Shown: positions 1 to 8,579 of the stretch, piece after piece
Layout: each line of letters begins with the position of its first letter
How positions within the stretch are numbered: the stretch's first letter is position 1
Origin: Pseudomonas caspiana
GTDB taxonomy: Bacteria; Pseudomonadota; Gammaproteobacteria; Pseudomonadales; Pseudomonadaceae
Assembly: GCF_002158995.1 (NCBI RefSeq)
Contig: NZ_LOHF01000030.1
Location: 23,966 to 58,490 of the forward strand
Length of the DNA: 34,525 nucleotides
Reading direction: 5' to 3'
Position numbers and translations under genes: made by a program
The notes under the pieces: model-generated
Databases searched by the model: none
Seen by the model: the letters and a program-made list of their open reading frames with translations, nothing else
Told to the model about the DNA's origin: nothing

Positions 1-24
1 CGCCCGCCTGCCGATTCATTCGCA

Positions 25-516
25 TCAGGCGCTAGGGCGTTCGTTCCAAGAGTCGGAATGGATGAGGTTGCCGTCTTTAAAGGTCCAGGTGATCTTTTCG
101 TAACGCAGCTCGATCTCTTCGAGGTGACCGTACTTCTCCATGTCTGCATTCTTGATGTCATGCAGCTTGGGTGCGACGCCTACCACCTTTACGTTGTCCA
201 GCAGGACGTTGTAGTACTCCACCTCCTGGCCGGCGTCGTCGATGCGATAGAACTTGAACTCAGCGCTTTTAAGCGTCTGGCCAGTGCTCACAGCCTTGTG
301 GAAGTACGTGCTGCTGGCATCGATTTCCTTGGTGATTTTGTACGGAGTGTGGATACGCGTCCCGGTCAACTTGCCAGTGTTGTTGTCGGTCGGGATGTAC
401 ACGCTGTGGTTCTGCGCAATGATTTCGATACTGCCCTCACGCTTCTGCACGTTCACACAACCTTTGATGTCCGCGCCGCCATCATCTTTCAGCCACAGGT
501 AAATGGGAGTTGCCAT
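25..516 (-). CDS. hcp: Type VI secretion tube protein Hcp (TssD)
   Basis: Hcp forms hexameric rings that stack into the inner tube of the T6SS and is expelled on firing. The 163-residue product starts MATPIYLWLKDDGG and contains NHSVYIPTDNNTGKL, TGTRIHTPYKITKEID and ELRYEKITWTF, ending HSDSWNERPSA. It closely matches, from memory, the enterobacterial/EAEC-type Hcp rather than P. aeruginosa Hcp1. An in-frame ATG lies far upstream (808-810), but that extension is antisense-like and overlaps tagL. The ATG at 514-516 has an AAGGAG ribosome site about 6 bases before it, so that start was chosen. It follows tagL by 16 bp and is the last complete T6SS gene before the window edge. Further T6SS genes probably lie to the left. 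Confidence 0.95.
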   Translation of the reverse strand: MATPIYLWLKDDGGADIKGCVNVQKREGSIEIIAQNHSVYIPTDNNTGKLTGTRIHTPYKITKEIDASSTYFHKAVSTGQTLKSAEFKFYRIDDAGQEVEYYNVLLDNVKVVGVAPKLHDIKNADMEKYGHLEEIELRYEKITWTFKDGNLIHSDSWNERPSA

Positions 517-532
517 GTGAAGCTCCTTTTTC

Positions 533-2272
533 TCAGTCATTGAATGTCGCGAGTTGCGACAGGGGTTTTCTGTCTGGCCCCAAAGTGAGAGGCATGCACG
601 CTCCCACTTCCGGCACCAAACGGATATCGACACGGCGGTTTGAAGTGCGCCCCGTCTCGGTGTCATTGCTGGCGATGGGCTGGTTAGCGCCAAAGCCCTG
701 AACCGCAAAGCAGCTGTCGGGGATGTCGCCCATGCGTTGCATCCAGTCACGTACCGCACCAGCCCGAGCGCGGGACAACTGCAAGTTGTGCTCTGGATTG
801 CCAGTGGCATCGGTATGCCCGGCGATAACGATTAACCAGCCTGGCTGTGCCTTGATGTCGACCAGTGCATTGATCAATACCTTGGTTGAATCAGCTTTGA
901 GATGGGCACTGCCGGTACTGAACAGCGAGAGGCTGTCGAGGCGAACCGGCTTTGCAGTCGCAATGGGTGGGGTAGCCGCTGGCGGCTTGCGATGGTTGGC
1001 AATGGCCGAGAGCACTGGCGCCCGAAGGCGTTCGCCGCGATAGAGTCCAAAACCTAACGCCAAGGGCTCGCCGTTTCGGTAGTAATCGTTTAACCGTTTG
1101 GCGTCCTGATGCAGGACGGCCATAGCCTCTTCACGCACTACAAACTCGGGCTGATCCTGACGGCTTGGCTGGGGTATAGCCGTATAGCGACGCAGGTCAT
1201 CACTGACTTGGCGTAGCAACAGATTGTTCTGCCAAGCAGAGTTGGCCATGGCGATAAGGCAAAACAGTGCGAAAAGCCACACGGCGATAACACTCGCGCG
1301 ACGTACCGCAGTGTTCTTGAAATGTGTGGGTAGCGCATGAAGCAACGGATCAGGAAACGGCAATGAAGTGTCCGCTTCAGCCGAATTCGGTCTTGTGTCA
1401 GTGAGTCCCACCTTGTCACATAGCCATTGATGCCAAAGACTACCCGGCGCTGCCTCAGGCAATCGCGACACCAACGTAATAGCGCAGGAGAAAGGCAGAC
1501 CGAGAGCGTTACGCACGTCAGTAGGCACAAGGTGTGGCAGTACCTCGGCACTCAGCCAGCCCGCAATACTGTTGAGTTGCACACTAGTCTGTAAGCGCTC
1601 GGAGTAAGTCGCGCAATCAGCGCTTTGCTGCTGCCATCCGCACAAGCTGACACAAGCATCAGGCTCGCGAGCGCTGGGGTTGGTTTGGCCAGCTTCCCAA
1701 CTAAACCAAGGACCACTTCCTTGCGATGCCTGCACATAACTGACAAGGAGCAACGGCAATGCGATGCCGCGCTTACGAACCAAGGTTGCCTGGAAACAGA
1801 AAGTCCGCACCCGGCCAGCCATTGCTGGACTGTCGGCATGCTCGCCCGGATTGACGATAAACATGACGCTGAGCTGACCGCCCCAGCCCGGACGCAGACT
1901 CATTACGCTGCTAGCAACTGCCGATAACAGCTGGAGATCAGGCACCCGAATGTAACAGCCCTGTCGCGTGACACGCAGCGCGGATTGCTCAGCAGCAACG
2001 GCACCAAAAAGGCCCTGAAGGCCATCGCCACACACCAGAATTACAGGCTGACGATAGGCTGCTGGAGGCAAAGACATTGCGTCGACCAGAACCTGTGAAT
2101 CACTCTGACGTGCAGCCCGCCGTCCGGCACGGACCCATGCGACAATCATGCAGCATGCAATTGCGAACACACCCCATGCCCGTAGCCCGGTGGTCATCGG
2201 GATGATGGCGAGTAGTGCCAGAGCAAGCACACTTGCCCACAGCCAAAGGCCGCGCGTCAGTTTAAGCGTCAT
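533..2272 (-). CDS. tagL: T6SS peptidoglycan-anchoring protein, TagL-like, with C-terminal OmpA domain
   Basis: This is an inner-membrane T6SS accessory protein that tethers the membrane complex to peptidoglycan. The product is 579 residues. Two hydrophobic segments lie in the first 50 residues and a third near residue 330 (VIAVWLFALFCLIAMA). A C-terminal OmpA-like domain follows (about 445-560), with GHTDATGNPEHNLQLSRARA and NRRVDIRLVP, the usual peptidoglycan-binding signature. Three membrane segments plus an OmpA domain, and a place between tssL and hcp, match TagL of EAEC Sci-1. A longer reading from TTG at 2309-2311 exists, but it overlaps tssL and lacks a good ribosome site. The ATG at 2270-2272 has GAGGG 7 bases upstream and sits 10 bp after the tssL stop. 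The identity as TagL rather than another OmpA-type T6SS protein is inferred from architecture and context. Confidence 0.85.
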   Translation of the reverse strand: MTLKLTRGLWLWASVLALALLAIIPMTTGLRAWGVFAIACCMIVAWVRAGRRAARQSDSQVLVDAMSLPPAAYRQPVILVCGDGLQGLFGAVAAEQSALRVTRQGCYIRVPDLQLLSAVASSVMSLRPGWGGQLSVMFIVNPGEHADSPAMAGRVRTFCFQATLVRKRGIALPLLLVSYVQASQGSGPWFSWEAGQTNPSAREPDACVSLCGWQQQSADCATYSERLQTSVQLNSIAGWLSAEVLPHLVPTDVRNALGLPFSCAITLVSRLPEAAPGSLWHQWLCDKVGLTDTRPNSAEADTSLPFPDPLLHALPTHFKNTAVRRASVIAVWLFALFCLIAMANSAWQNNLLLRQVSDDLRRYTAIPQPSRQDQPEFVVREEAMAVLHQDAKRLNDYYRNGEPLALGFGLYRGERLRAPVLSAIANHRKPPAATPPIATAKPVRLDSLSLFSTGSAHLKADSTKVLINALVDIKAQPGWLIVIAGHTDATGNPEHNLQLSRARAGAVRDWMQRMGDIPDSCFAVQGFGANQPIASNDTETGRTSNRRVDIRLVPEVGACMPLTLGPDRKPLSQLATFND

Positions 2273-2282
2273 CTGTCTGCCC

Positions 2283-2966
2283 TCACGCCTGACCAGACGG
2301 GAGCGATGCAATCAGATCACTCAGCAGGTAATCCAGCCCCCACCAAACTCCGGCAAGCAGCACGCAGAACGCGAATACATGGCCCATAAGCGATTGAGGC
2401 CAAGCTCGTAGGTGTAAACCAGAACCAACGTTTCTTTTCGTAGGCAGCGTCTGGCTGGGTTTCAATGGTTCGACAAGGGCATTTAGCGCTGCCAACAACT
2501 GCATGCGCTCAGGATTATTCGCATCTGCATAGCAACCCTGAAAGCCAAGCATCAATACGCGCTGGAAAACAGTCAGCACACTTAGGTCAGGGGCTGGCTC
2601 GCGAAGTACTTCGCGCATGTCTTCATAAAGGGACTCACCCGCCTGATGGCGACTGAAGAACTTGGCCTGCAAAGGCTCGCCAGCCCAGTCGGCATGTGTT
2701 TCATCTTTCGCGCAAGTGAGGATGGCTTCATCCAGCAAAGCGCACTGTGCATGGCTGATGTAGTCAATATTGCGCTGACTGTAACCTGCACTTTTCAGCC
2801 GATCCCTTACGGTTTCGATCTGCTTTGTACACAGCTCTGCCAAGTTCGTGCTGCCCTGCACTGAGCCGCCTTGGCGAAGTTCTGCCACCAGCAAGTAGCT
2901 GTCGTGTAGCAGCGAATCGCTATCTATCGCGATGAGGGTTTGTGTTTTAGGAGTAATCCGGCTCAT
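2283..2966 (-). CDS. tssL: Type VI secretion membrane-complex protein TssL (DotU family)
   Basis: TssL is an inner-membrane component of the TssJLM complex that docks the baseplate. The 227-residue product has a cytoplasmic helical domain with DotU-family motifs (CALLDEAILTC near 75, LQAKFF near 99, GESLYEDMREVL near 109, LMLGFQGCYAD near 138) and one C-terminal membrane anchor (about residues 195-222, FAFCVLLAGVWWGLDYLL). It lacks the C-terminal OmpA domain found in some TssL proteins; here that function seems to be carried by the separate tagL downstream. Its ATG overlaps the tssK stop in an ATGA arrangement, indicating translational coupling. Confidence 0.93.
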   Translation of the reverse strand: MSRITPKTQTLIAIDSDSLLHDSYLLVAELRQGGSVQGSTNLAELCTKQIETVRDRLKSAGYSQRNIDYISHAQCALLDEAILTCAKDETHADWAGEPLQAKFFSRHQAGESLYEDMREVLREPAPDLSVLTVFQRVLMLGFQGCYADANNPERMQLLAALNALVEPLKPSQTLPTKRNVGSGLHLRAWPQSLMGHVFAFCVLLAGVWWGLDYLLSDLIASLPSGQA

Positions 2967-4318
2967 GTGCGCAGCACCGCAAAAAGTTCGAGCTTCACAT
3001 CAGCAAGCGTGCTCGGAACGTAGAAGGAACAAACGCCCTCGGCCAGCATGGCCTGCCCCTTTGGATGGGCCAGATCAAGCGCGAAATACTGGTTCTCCAG
3101 CCGCAGAGGTATGGCAGCGGGAACGTGGCTGAGGGATAGCAAAGGAATACCGTCGAGAGCGACATTGATAAGACGATCAACGTCATCTGGAGTACCGGCC
3201 TTGCACAGGCGAGGGAACTGACTTTGCAATTGGGCGGCAGGGAGACGGCAACGGACCGATAAATAAAACTCGGCGCCCTCAGGTTCACGAAGACGAGGGT
3301 CATTGAGCGTGACCTTCCAGCGATTCGCGCCGATCTCTTCCAGTTCCAGCGCGATGACTCGCGACGGCAAGCTGGCTTCCAGCAAGGTGGAAATGATGCT
3401 CAGCAACGGCGGAAAAACTGTCTCCAGTTGTTCATGCCGATAGGCCGGTATCTTGTCGAGGTCGTGATCCAGCGAAAAGGTAAGCAGACCACCGGCCAAT
3501 TTGACCAGCTCCAGATACACCTGCTCTGGATGTCGAGCCGGGTGAGCCTTGAGATCAGCCAATACGGGCTGGTAGGTATTCAAAGCATTAAGCAACCAGA
3601 ACAACGACACATCTGCCACGGCGAAATCGGCCATTCGCTGATTGCTCTCACGGCGCATGCTCATCAGCCGCAGGCGCTTGGCTGATAGCTGGGTCAGCAG
3701 ATTATCCAGCTGGGTCAGCAATCCCAAGTGAGCGGAGAAGCTCAGCAACGGCGGCACGTAAGCCGAGTCGAGACTCCAGGCGCCCTGCCCGTCACGCACC
3801 AGACGCGCAATCGGACAAGTCAGATAATCAGCATTTTCGTCGCTATCAAGGCGCAGGCTTAGCGCCTGCTCCATGATGGCAACCGACTGCACTTCATCAG
3901 CGTATAAGTCCTGGACGTCCCGCCAACTCTGGCGATAGCGCATAGGCCGATCCGCCCTGCCCCCCTCCAATAAGCAGTTGTTGCCGTTGGCCTGCTCCAA
4001 AGGCAATGCCAGTAGCAAGATAGCGTGCTTGTCGTCATCAGAGAGCAGTCGGGCCAGCTCAAGCGCGGGCGGCAGACGATCCACATTGGTGGTATCGATC
4101 AAGGTGCCATCCGGCATTCGCAAACGGACTTGAGTGGCCTTGAGCTTACCTAGCCGAAGGGCTTCCAGATCGAAGGCCACAGCCTGAACACCCCATGGGT
4201 GTGCCAGCGACAAATGCGCGATTGATTCATTGGCCCAGGCTTCCCAGCGTGCCTGTTGCTGGAACTGTTGCGGGGACAATAGTGATCCCGCGAACCAGAG
4301 GGGGCGGTCGATTTTCAT
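2963..4318 (-). CDS. tssK: Type VI secretion baseplate protein TssK
   Basis: TssK is a trimeric baseplate subunit that links the baseplate to the TssL/TssM membrane complex. The product is 451 residues, the usual family length, and is recognised by its N-terminus (RPLWFAGSLLSPQQFQQQ), the following WGVQAVAFDLEAL segment and a C-terminal half ending DVKLELFAVLRT. It starts 24 bp after the tssC stop and overlaps tssL by four bases. No frameshift was seen. This family is also called ImpJ/VasE. Confidence 0.93.
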   Translation of the reverse strand: MKIDRPLWFAGSLLSPQQFQQQARWEAWANESIAHLSLAHPWGVQAVAFDLEALRLGKLKATQVRLRMPDGTLIDTTNVDRLPPALELARLLSDDDKHAILLLALPLEQANGNNCLLEGGRADRPMRYRQSWRDVQDLYADEVQSVAIMEQALSLRLDSDENADYLTCPIARLVRDGQGAWSLDSAYVPPLLSFSAHLGLLTQLDNLLTQLSAKRLRLMSMRRESNQRMADFAVADVSLFWLLNALNTYQPVLADLKAHPARHPEQVYLELVKLAGGLLTFSLDHDLDKIPAYRHEQLETVFPPLLSIISTLLEASLPSRVIALELEEIGANRWKVTLNDPRLREPEGAEFYLSVRCRLPAAQLQSQFPRLCKAGTPDDVDRLINVALDGIPLLSLSHVPAAIPLRLENQYFALDLAHPKGQAMLAEGVCSFYVPSTLADVKLELFAVLRT

Positions 4319-4342
4319 AACGTCGTTTCCCTACGAAGTGAC

Positions 4343-5880
4343 TCAGGCTTTTGCCTTTGGCATCTGCGAAACCAGCGACAAATTGACGTCCATGCCTTCA
4401 ACCTGGAAATGCGGCACGGCGTACAACTTGACCCGGAAAAAGCCGGGGTTGTCGTCGATGTCCTCTACTATCACCTTGGCATCGCGCAGCGGATGTGAAG
4501 CCTGAAGGTCATCACCGGGATCGTTCATTTCGGTCACCAGTCCACCGACCCACTTGTTCAGTTCGAGCTCAAGTACGCGGCGATCCTTGGTAGTGCCGAT
4601 GTTTTCGCGCTGGATGAGCTTCAGATAATGAGCAATGCGCGATAGCAGGAAGATGTATGGCAAGCGTGCGTTGATGCGGCTGTTGGCTGTTGCATCAGGC
4701 GTGTCATACAGCGCAGGTTTTTGCGTCGAGTTGGCTGAGAAGAAGCACGCGTAATCGCGGTTCTTGTAGTACGAAAGTGGAATAAAACCGAGATTGGCGA
4801 ACTCGAATTCGCGCGTCTCCGGAATCATCACTTCAGATGGAATTTTTACCTGACTGCCGGTGCCCAGATCGTACAAATGGATTGGTAGGTCGGTGACCGC
4901 ACCGCCCGACTGCGGGCCGCGAATCTGGACACACCAGCCATTTGCGATGAAGCTTTTAACCATGTTTGCAGCGAATGCGAACGAGGCGTTGGTCCAGAGA
5001 TACTTGTCATGATCCGGCCCCTTGACGCTTTCGACGTAGTTGAAGCTCCGCACAGGGACGGTGTCAGGACCATAAGGCAGTCGACCCAACACACGCGGCA
5101 TGGTCAGACCGATGTAGCGAGAATCATCACTGTCACGGAAAGCCTTCCACTTGATGTACTCGGCACGATCGAAGTAGTTGGCAATGTCCTTGATGGCCGC
5201 GACCTCTTCCATGGATTTTTTCCCAAAGAAGGCTGGACCTACTGCCCCCACAAAAGGCATGTGCGCTGCCGCTGCCACTTTCGAAATATTGCGCAGCAGG
5301 GCGATGTCCTGAGGGCTGCGATCAAACTCATAATTGGAGATCGCTGAGGCGATGGGCTCACCGCCAGGGGTGTCGTATTCCTGGGTATAGGTATGTGCAT
5401 ACAAGCCGCTTTGGGCAATTTCAGGTGCATCTTCAAAATCTTGTACGAGATGGTCCTTGCTGATATCCAGCAACTCAATACGTACGTTTTGCCGGAAATC
5501 GGTTTGATCTATCAGGGATTTAACGCCGCGCCAGGTTGATTCAACGCGCTGAAAATCTTCATGGTGCATCACGGCATCCAGTTGACGACTGATCTGCGCG
5601 TCAAGTGATGCAATGTGTTCATCCAGCAAAGTTTTATCCAGACGCTCAACTTTCCGCGATGAATCTTTGAGTAAACTCAAAAACACATTGACGGCAGCAG
5701 TTACCCGCATATCGGCGGATGCGTCAGCAAGAGATTCCGTCGTCTGAAAAGACTCAATATTACCCAATGCGGATACAGGATTTAAATTTATTTCGCGAAG
5801 AGAGCGCTGTAAACGCTTTGACTTTCTTCAGACACTACCACTTCGCCGCTCGACTGAGCGGAAGACTGTTTTGCAGGCAT
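4343..5880 (-). pseudogene. tssC: Type VI secretion sheath large subunit TssC, frameshifted near the N-terminus
   Basis: TssC pairs with TssB to build the contractile sheath. The main frame (open from 5791 to the stop at 4343) encodes the conserved sheath protein: MHHEDFQRVESTWRGVKSL, HMPFVGAVGPAFFGKKSM, IGLTMPRVLGRLPYG, RGPQSGGAVTDLPIHLYD, NARLPYIFLLSRIAHYLK. The true N-terminus is in another frame. An ATG at 5878-5880 with AGGAAG about 7 bases upstream begins MPAKQSSAQSSGEVV and reads through VYSALFAK to a TAA at 5788-5790. The other frame continues exactly as expected for TssC with INLNPVSALGNIESF. One extra A in the AAA at 5791-5793 would restore a protein of about 512 residues. Without it, only a late TTG at 5765-5767 could start the rest, losing about 38 residues. 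Cause: true mutation, sequencing error or, less likely, recoding. The gene lies 41 bp after tssB. Confidence 0.85.
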
Positions 5881-5921
5881 ATTACAACTTCCTATTAACG
5901 TACCGAGATAGACTAACGATC

Positions 5922-6416
5922 TTATGCAGAGGCCAGTGCGGCCAGCTCCGCTCTGAGCTCGTTACTCAGTGCTTCATCCTTGAGAATGAGCTCTAGCTCA
6001 TGTCGGAAAGTCGCGTTATCGAGCAGATTTGACTTGAGATCGCGAAGCAAATTTCTCATCGCCAGCAAGGCACGCAACTGAGGAATCTGGCGGGCAACCT
6101 GCTCCGGCTCGAAGTCCTTCATGCTTTGGAAATTCAACTCGACAGAGGTATCGGTTTTATCACCTGCAAGGGTATTTTCAACCGCTAGTGTCAAGGCTGG
6201 AGAATACTCGGCAAGCACGCTATCAAAGTTGTTTTTATTGATATTTACCTTACTTCTTTCAGATAGAGGACGCTGCTCTTTACCATTGCTGTAATCCCCC
6301 ATCATCATAAGTTTTAGCGGTAATTCCACCTTCTTCTGCGCGCCACCGGTATGCAAATCGAGCTTAATATTCACTCGTGCTTTGGGCACTTCATTTTGAA
6401 AGCTGTTTGAAGCCAT
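5922..6416 (-). CDS. tssB: Type VI secretion sheath small subunit TssB
   Basis: TssB is the small subunit that assembles with TssC into the contractile sheath. The 164-residue product starts MASNSFQNEVPKARVNI and has the family hallmarks: LPLKLMMMGDYS near residue 35, a DFEPEQVARQIPQL segment near 105 and a helical C-terminus. The reading frame extends a further 11 residues upstream, but the ATG at 6414-6416 has a strong GGAGG ribosome site about 4 bases ahead and gives the usual family length. It is the first gene of the co-directional cluster, so the T6SS promoter should lie in the AT-rich region 6417-6834. Confidence 0.94.
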   Translation of the reverse strand: MASNSFQNEVPKARVNIKLDLHTGGAQKKVELPLKLMMMGDYSNGKEQRPLSERSKVNINKNNFDSVLAEYSPALTLAVENTLAGDKTDTSVELNFQSMKDFEPEQVARQIPQLRALLAMRNLLRDLKSNLLDNATFRHELELILKDEALSNELRAELAALASA

Positions 6417-6834
6417 AAGTCCTCCGGACCCGCGCAGAAAAATCGTCATGAATTAATGAACAGATCTGAAATTAATTCTCACCGCCACGCCGGAGACAAT
6501 GGCAGCGGTTGCGGCCATCCTCTGCGAGAAGTCAGTTATCAGATAGGTTGATGTGCGTAGAGCTTGAGGATAATCCATACAAACCGACAACTCTACCCAC
6601 CAAAGTTAGCCTCGGAATATTCCCTCAAAAATAGCGAAAGTTCCTACAAGCCAACCCCATTTTTAATTTATGAAAACATTTCATTCGAATATTTTAATAA
6701 ACATGCACATCGCAAGGCCTAGGCCATTGAGGACAAATAAGGGGGGCTAAAACTATCGAGCGCTGCGGCGCCGTCGTAGAGATGCGGCTTGGGGGGGGGA
6801 AGACTGGCTGAATGACTACGAATACCTAAAGCAA
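6417..6834. other. Non-coding region upstream of the T6SS cluster
   Basis: About 420 bp without a supportable gene, between tssB and the terminator of the next gene. It is locally AT-rich (about 6655-6715), unlike the flanking genes, and should hold the T6SS promoter. No clear -24/-12 sigma-54 element and no convincing -35/-10 pair was found by eye. A G-tract of nine lies at 6791-6799. Confidence 0.6.
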
Positions 6835-6852
6835 ACGGGGCCTAAGCCCCGT
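6835..6852 (-). terminator. Intrinsic terminator of the coiled-coil protein gene
   Basis: ACGGGGC, a CTAA loop and GCCCCGT form a perfect 7-bp stem 14 bp after the stop codon at 6867. On the minus strand it is followed by TTGCTTTAGG, a modest T tract. Confidence 0.65.
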
Positions 6853-6866
6853 CTGCCACACCACAA

Positions 6867-7550
6867 CTACTTAACCTTACTACTCAAACTACTCACCTGA
6901 CTCTCCAGCCTGCCCACGCTACTGCGCAGGTTGCTGATGTCCTGTTTAAGGCTGCTGATGTCGCCGGAGCTTGAGTTGCTGCTCGAACCCGAACTGCGCT
7001 GGATATCACTCAGCTTGCTTTCCAGTTTGCTAATGCTGCGATTTTGGTCTTCGATTTTGCTCTTCAAGCTCGATACGTCACTGGAGCTTGAGTTGCTGCT
7101 TGAGCTTGAGCCAGCGCTGCGCTTGAGGTCGTTGAGCTGGCTTTCCAGTTTGCTGATGGTGCGGCTTTGCTCGTCCATCTTGCTTTTGAGGCCGGACACG
7201 TCAGCGTTGCTGGATTGGGTGGTGGTGCCGTTGTTACGTTTGAGTTCTTCGATCAAACGGGTCTGGGCTTTGACGGTTTCCTTGAGGGCGGCCAGCTCGC
7301 TGGCGTTCTGGCGGGACTCTTTCTGCAATTGCTGCAAGCCGCCCAGAGTGACGTCGGTTTTACGTATTGAGTAAACGCCTGTTGGCTCGTAGTGGCTGGC
7401 AACAATGCTGTCTTGGGAAGTGGCGTCGTAGGAGCTTAAATCGACTGCGGCTTGGGCCTGTGACAGGGCAAGGCTACCCATCAAAAATGCTGCGAATCGG
7501 ATTTTGGAGCTCAGGAAAGCGGACTTACTAGTCATCACTAGGTTTTCCAT
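6867..7550 (-). CDS. Secreted coiled-coil protein with Ser-rich tandem repeats, function unknown
   Basis: I do not recognise a named family. The product is 227 residues from the ATG at 7548-7550, or 222 from the ATG at 7533-7535, which has a weak GGAA site. An N-terminal signal peptide (FAAFLMGSLALSQAQA, cut about residue 35) is followed by a YDATSQDSIVASHYEPTG segment and a heptad-like region (GLQQLQKESRQNASELAALK). Then come three tandem units: 117-157, 158-196 and a shorter 197-227. Each starts D(V/I)SxLKxx and carries a helical stretch with KLES or RLES; the first two end in a run of Ser, Gly and Asn of 8-14 residues. It should therefore form helical rods joined by flexible Ser-rich linkers in the periplasm or on the cell surface. 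It has no lipobox. It is divergent from the ompW-type gene and has its own terminator. Confidence 0.75.
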   Translation of the reverse strand: MENLVMTSKSAFLSSKIRFAAFLMGSLALSQAQAAVDLSSYDATSQDSIVASHYEPTGVYSIRKTDVTLGGLQQLQKESRQNASELAALKETVKAQTRLIEELKRNNGTTTQSSNADVSGLKSKMDEQSRTISKLESQLNDLKRSAGSSSSSNSSSSDVSSLKSKIEDQNRSISKLESKLSDIQRSSGSSSNSSSGDISSLKQDISNLRSSVGRLESQVSSLSSKVK

Positions 7551-7768
7551 ATGAAGTGCCGATATGGCACAACGCTACGACCCGTTTTTTTGCCGAAAGT
7601 TCTCAGCCTAGACGCTTCGGGGGACAAACCTCGTAACGTTTTTCGTGTGTATCCGAGAGGATGCTATGCCATCCGGCAGACGTTCATACAGGGTCACTTC
7701 TCGATACTCGGACCTCCCCCCGACACAGCCCGATGCGGCTGGTCGTTGTTCGAATAGCGGAGTGAGAT

Positions 7769-8464
7769 ATGCGCAGACTGACCCTTCTTGGCACCCCGGT
7801 GCTGATGTTCACCCTGGCGGTGTCGACGGCCCAGGCCTATGAGGCCGGGGATATTATTGTTCGGGCCGGTGCAGTAACTGTCGACCCACGGGAAAGCAGT
7901 TCCAGCGTACGGGTTGATCGCGGAGGTCTGGCGGGCACGGATCTGGGTGGCAAGGCAGGCATGAACAGCGATACCCAATTGGGTCTGAACTTCGCTTACA
8001 TGGTCACTGATCATTTGGGCATTGAGTTGTTGGCGGCTACGCCGTTTGAGCACGACGTAAACATAAGCGGCACTTCCGGTGGTATTGCGGACGGCAAGCT
8101 TGGCTCGCTGAAACATCTGCCGCCGACGTTAAGCCTGATTTACTACCCGCTGAACAATAAGTCAGCCTTCCAGCCCTACGTGGGGGCGGGCATTAACTAC
8201 ACCTGGATCTACGATGAAAGTGTCGGCAGCAGCGCCAGCGCCGCAGGGTTCGATAACTTTCACGCTAGCAATTCCTGGGGCTGGGCCGCTCAAGTGGGCG
8301 CGGACTACATGCTCACTGACCGTCTGATGATTAACGCGCAGATACGTTACATCGACATTGAAACCGACGCTTACGTCAGCAACACCAATCTTGGCGTCAG
8401 GGCCAAAGTCGATGTCGACGTGGATCCGTTCGTTTACATGGTGGGGCTTGGCTACAAGTTCTGA
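7769..8464 (+). CDS. ompW: OmpW-family outer-membrane porin
   Basis: OmpW proteins form small eight-stranded outer-membrane beta-barrels that pass small, often hydrophobic molecules. The 231-residue product has a signal peptide (cut after STAQA, about residue 23), begins its mature part with YEAGDIIVRAGAVTVDP, and shows family motifs LGLNFAYMVTDHLGIELLAATPF, LPPTLSLIYYPL and FQPYVGAGINYTW. It ends in a barrel strand with terminal Phe (VYMVGLGYKF), the usual outer-membrane insertion signal. A GGAGTG ribosome site precedes the ATG. It is followed by a strong bidirectional terminator. The specific substrate cannot be read from sequence. Confidence 0.92.
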   Translation: MRRLTLLGTPVLMFTLAVSTAQAYEAGDIIVRAGAVTVDPRESSSSVRVDRGGLAGTDLGGKAGMNSDTQLGLNFAYMVTDHLGIELLAATPFEHDVNISGTSGGIADGKLGSLKHLPPTLSLIYYPLNNKSAFQPYVGAGINYTWIYDESVGSSASAAGFDNFHASNSWGWAAQVGADYMLTDRLMINAQIRYIDIETDAYVSNTNLGVRAKVDVDVDPFVYMVGLGYKF

Positions 8465-8502
8465 GATCACACACCAAGGCGAAGCATCAATGGCGACACA
8501 AC

Positions 8503-8543
8503 AAAAAACGGGCACCCAACCTGAGTTGGTGTGCCCGTTTTTT
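8503..8543. terminator. Bidirectional intrinsic terminator between ompW and the HU gene
   Basis: A GC-rich stem (CGGGCAC-CCAAC paired with GTTGG-T-GTGCCCG, one bulged T) is flanked by A6 on the left and T6 on the right. It can end transcription from ompW (+) and from the convergent HU gene (-). Confidence 0.9.
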
Positions 8544-8579
8544 CACTGCTCGCCTCCCGCCGAGGCGTCCAGCTGGTAA

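Noticed and set aside
2273..2311. TTG start extending tagL by 13 residues
   Set aside because: It overlaps tssL and has no ribosome site; the ATG at 2270-2272 has GAGGG at good distance.
5785..5797. Programmed -1 frameshift in tssC
   Set aside because: The local sequence GCGAAATAA is not a canonical X-XXY-YYZ slippery heptamer, and no strong downstream hairpin was seen. A one-base deletion or base-call error is simpler.
6791..6799. G9 tract as a phase-variation switch
   Set aside because: It lies in non-coding DNA, away from a recognisable promoter or start codon, so no switching effect can be supported.
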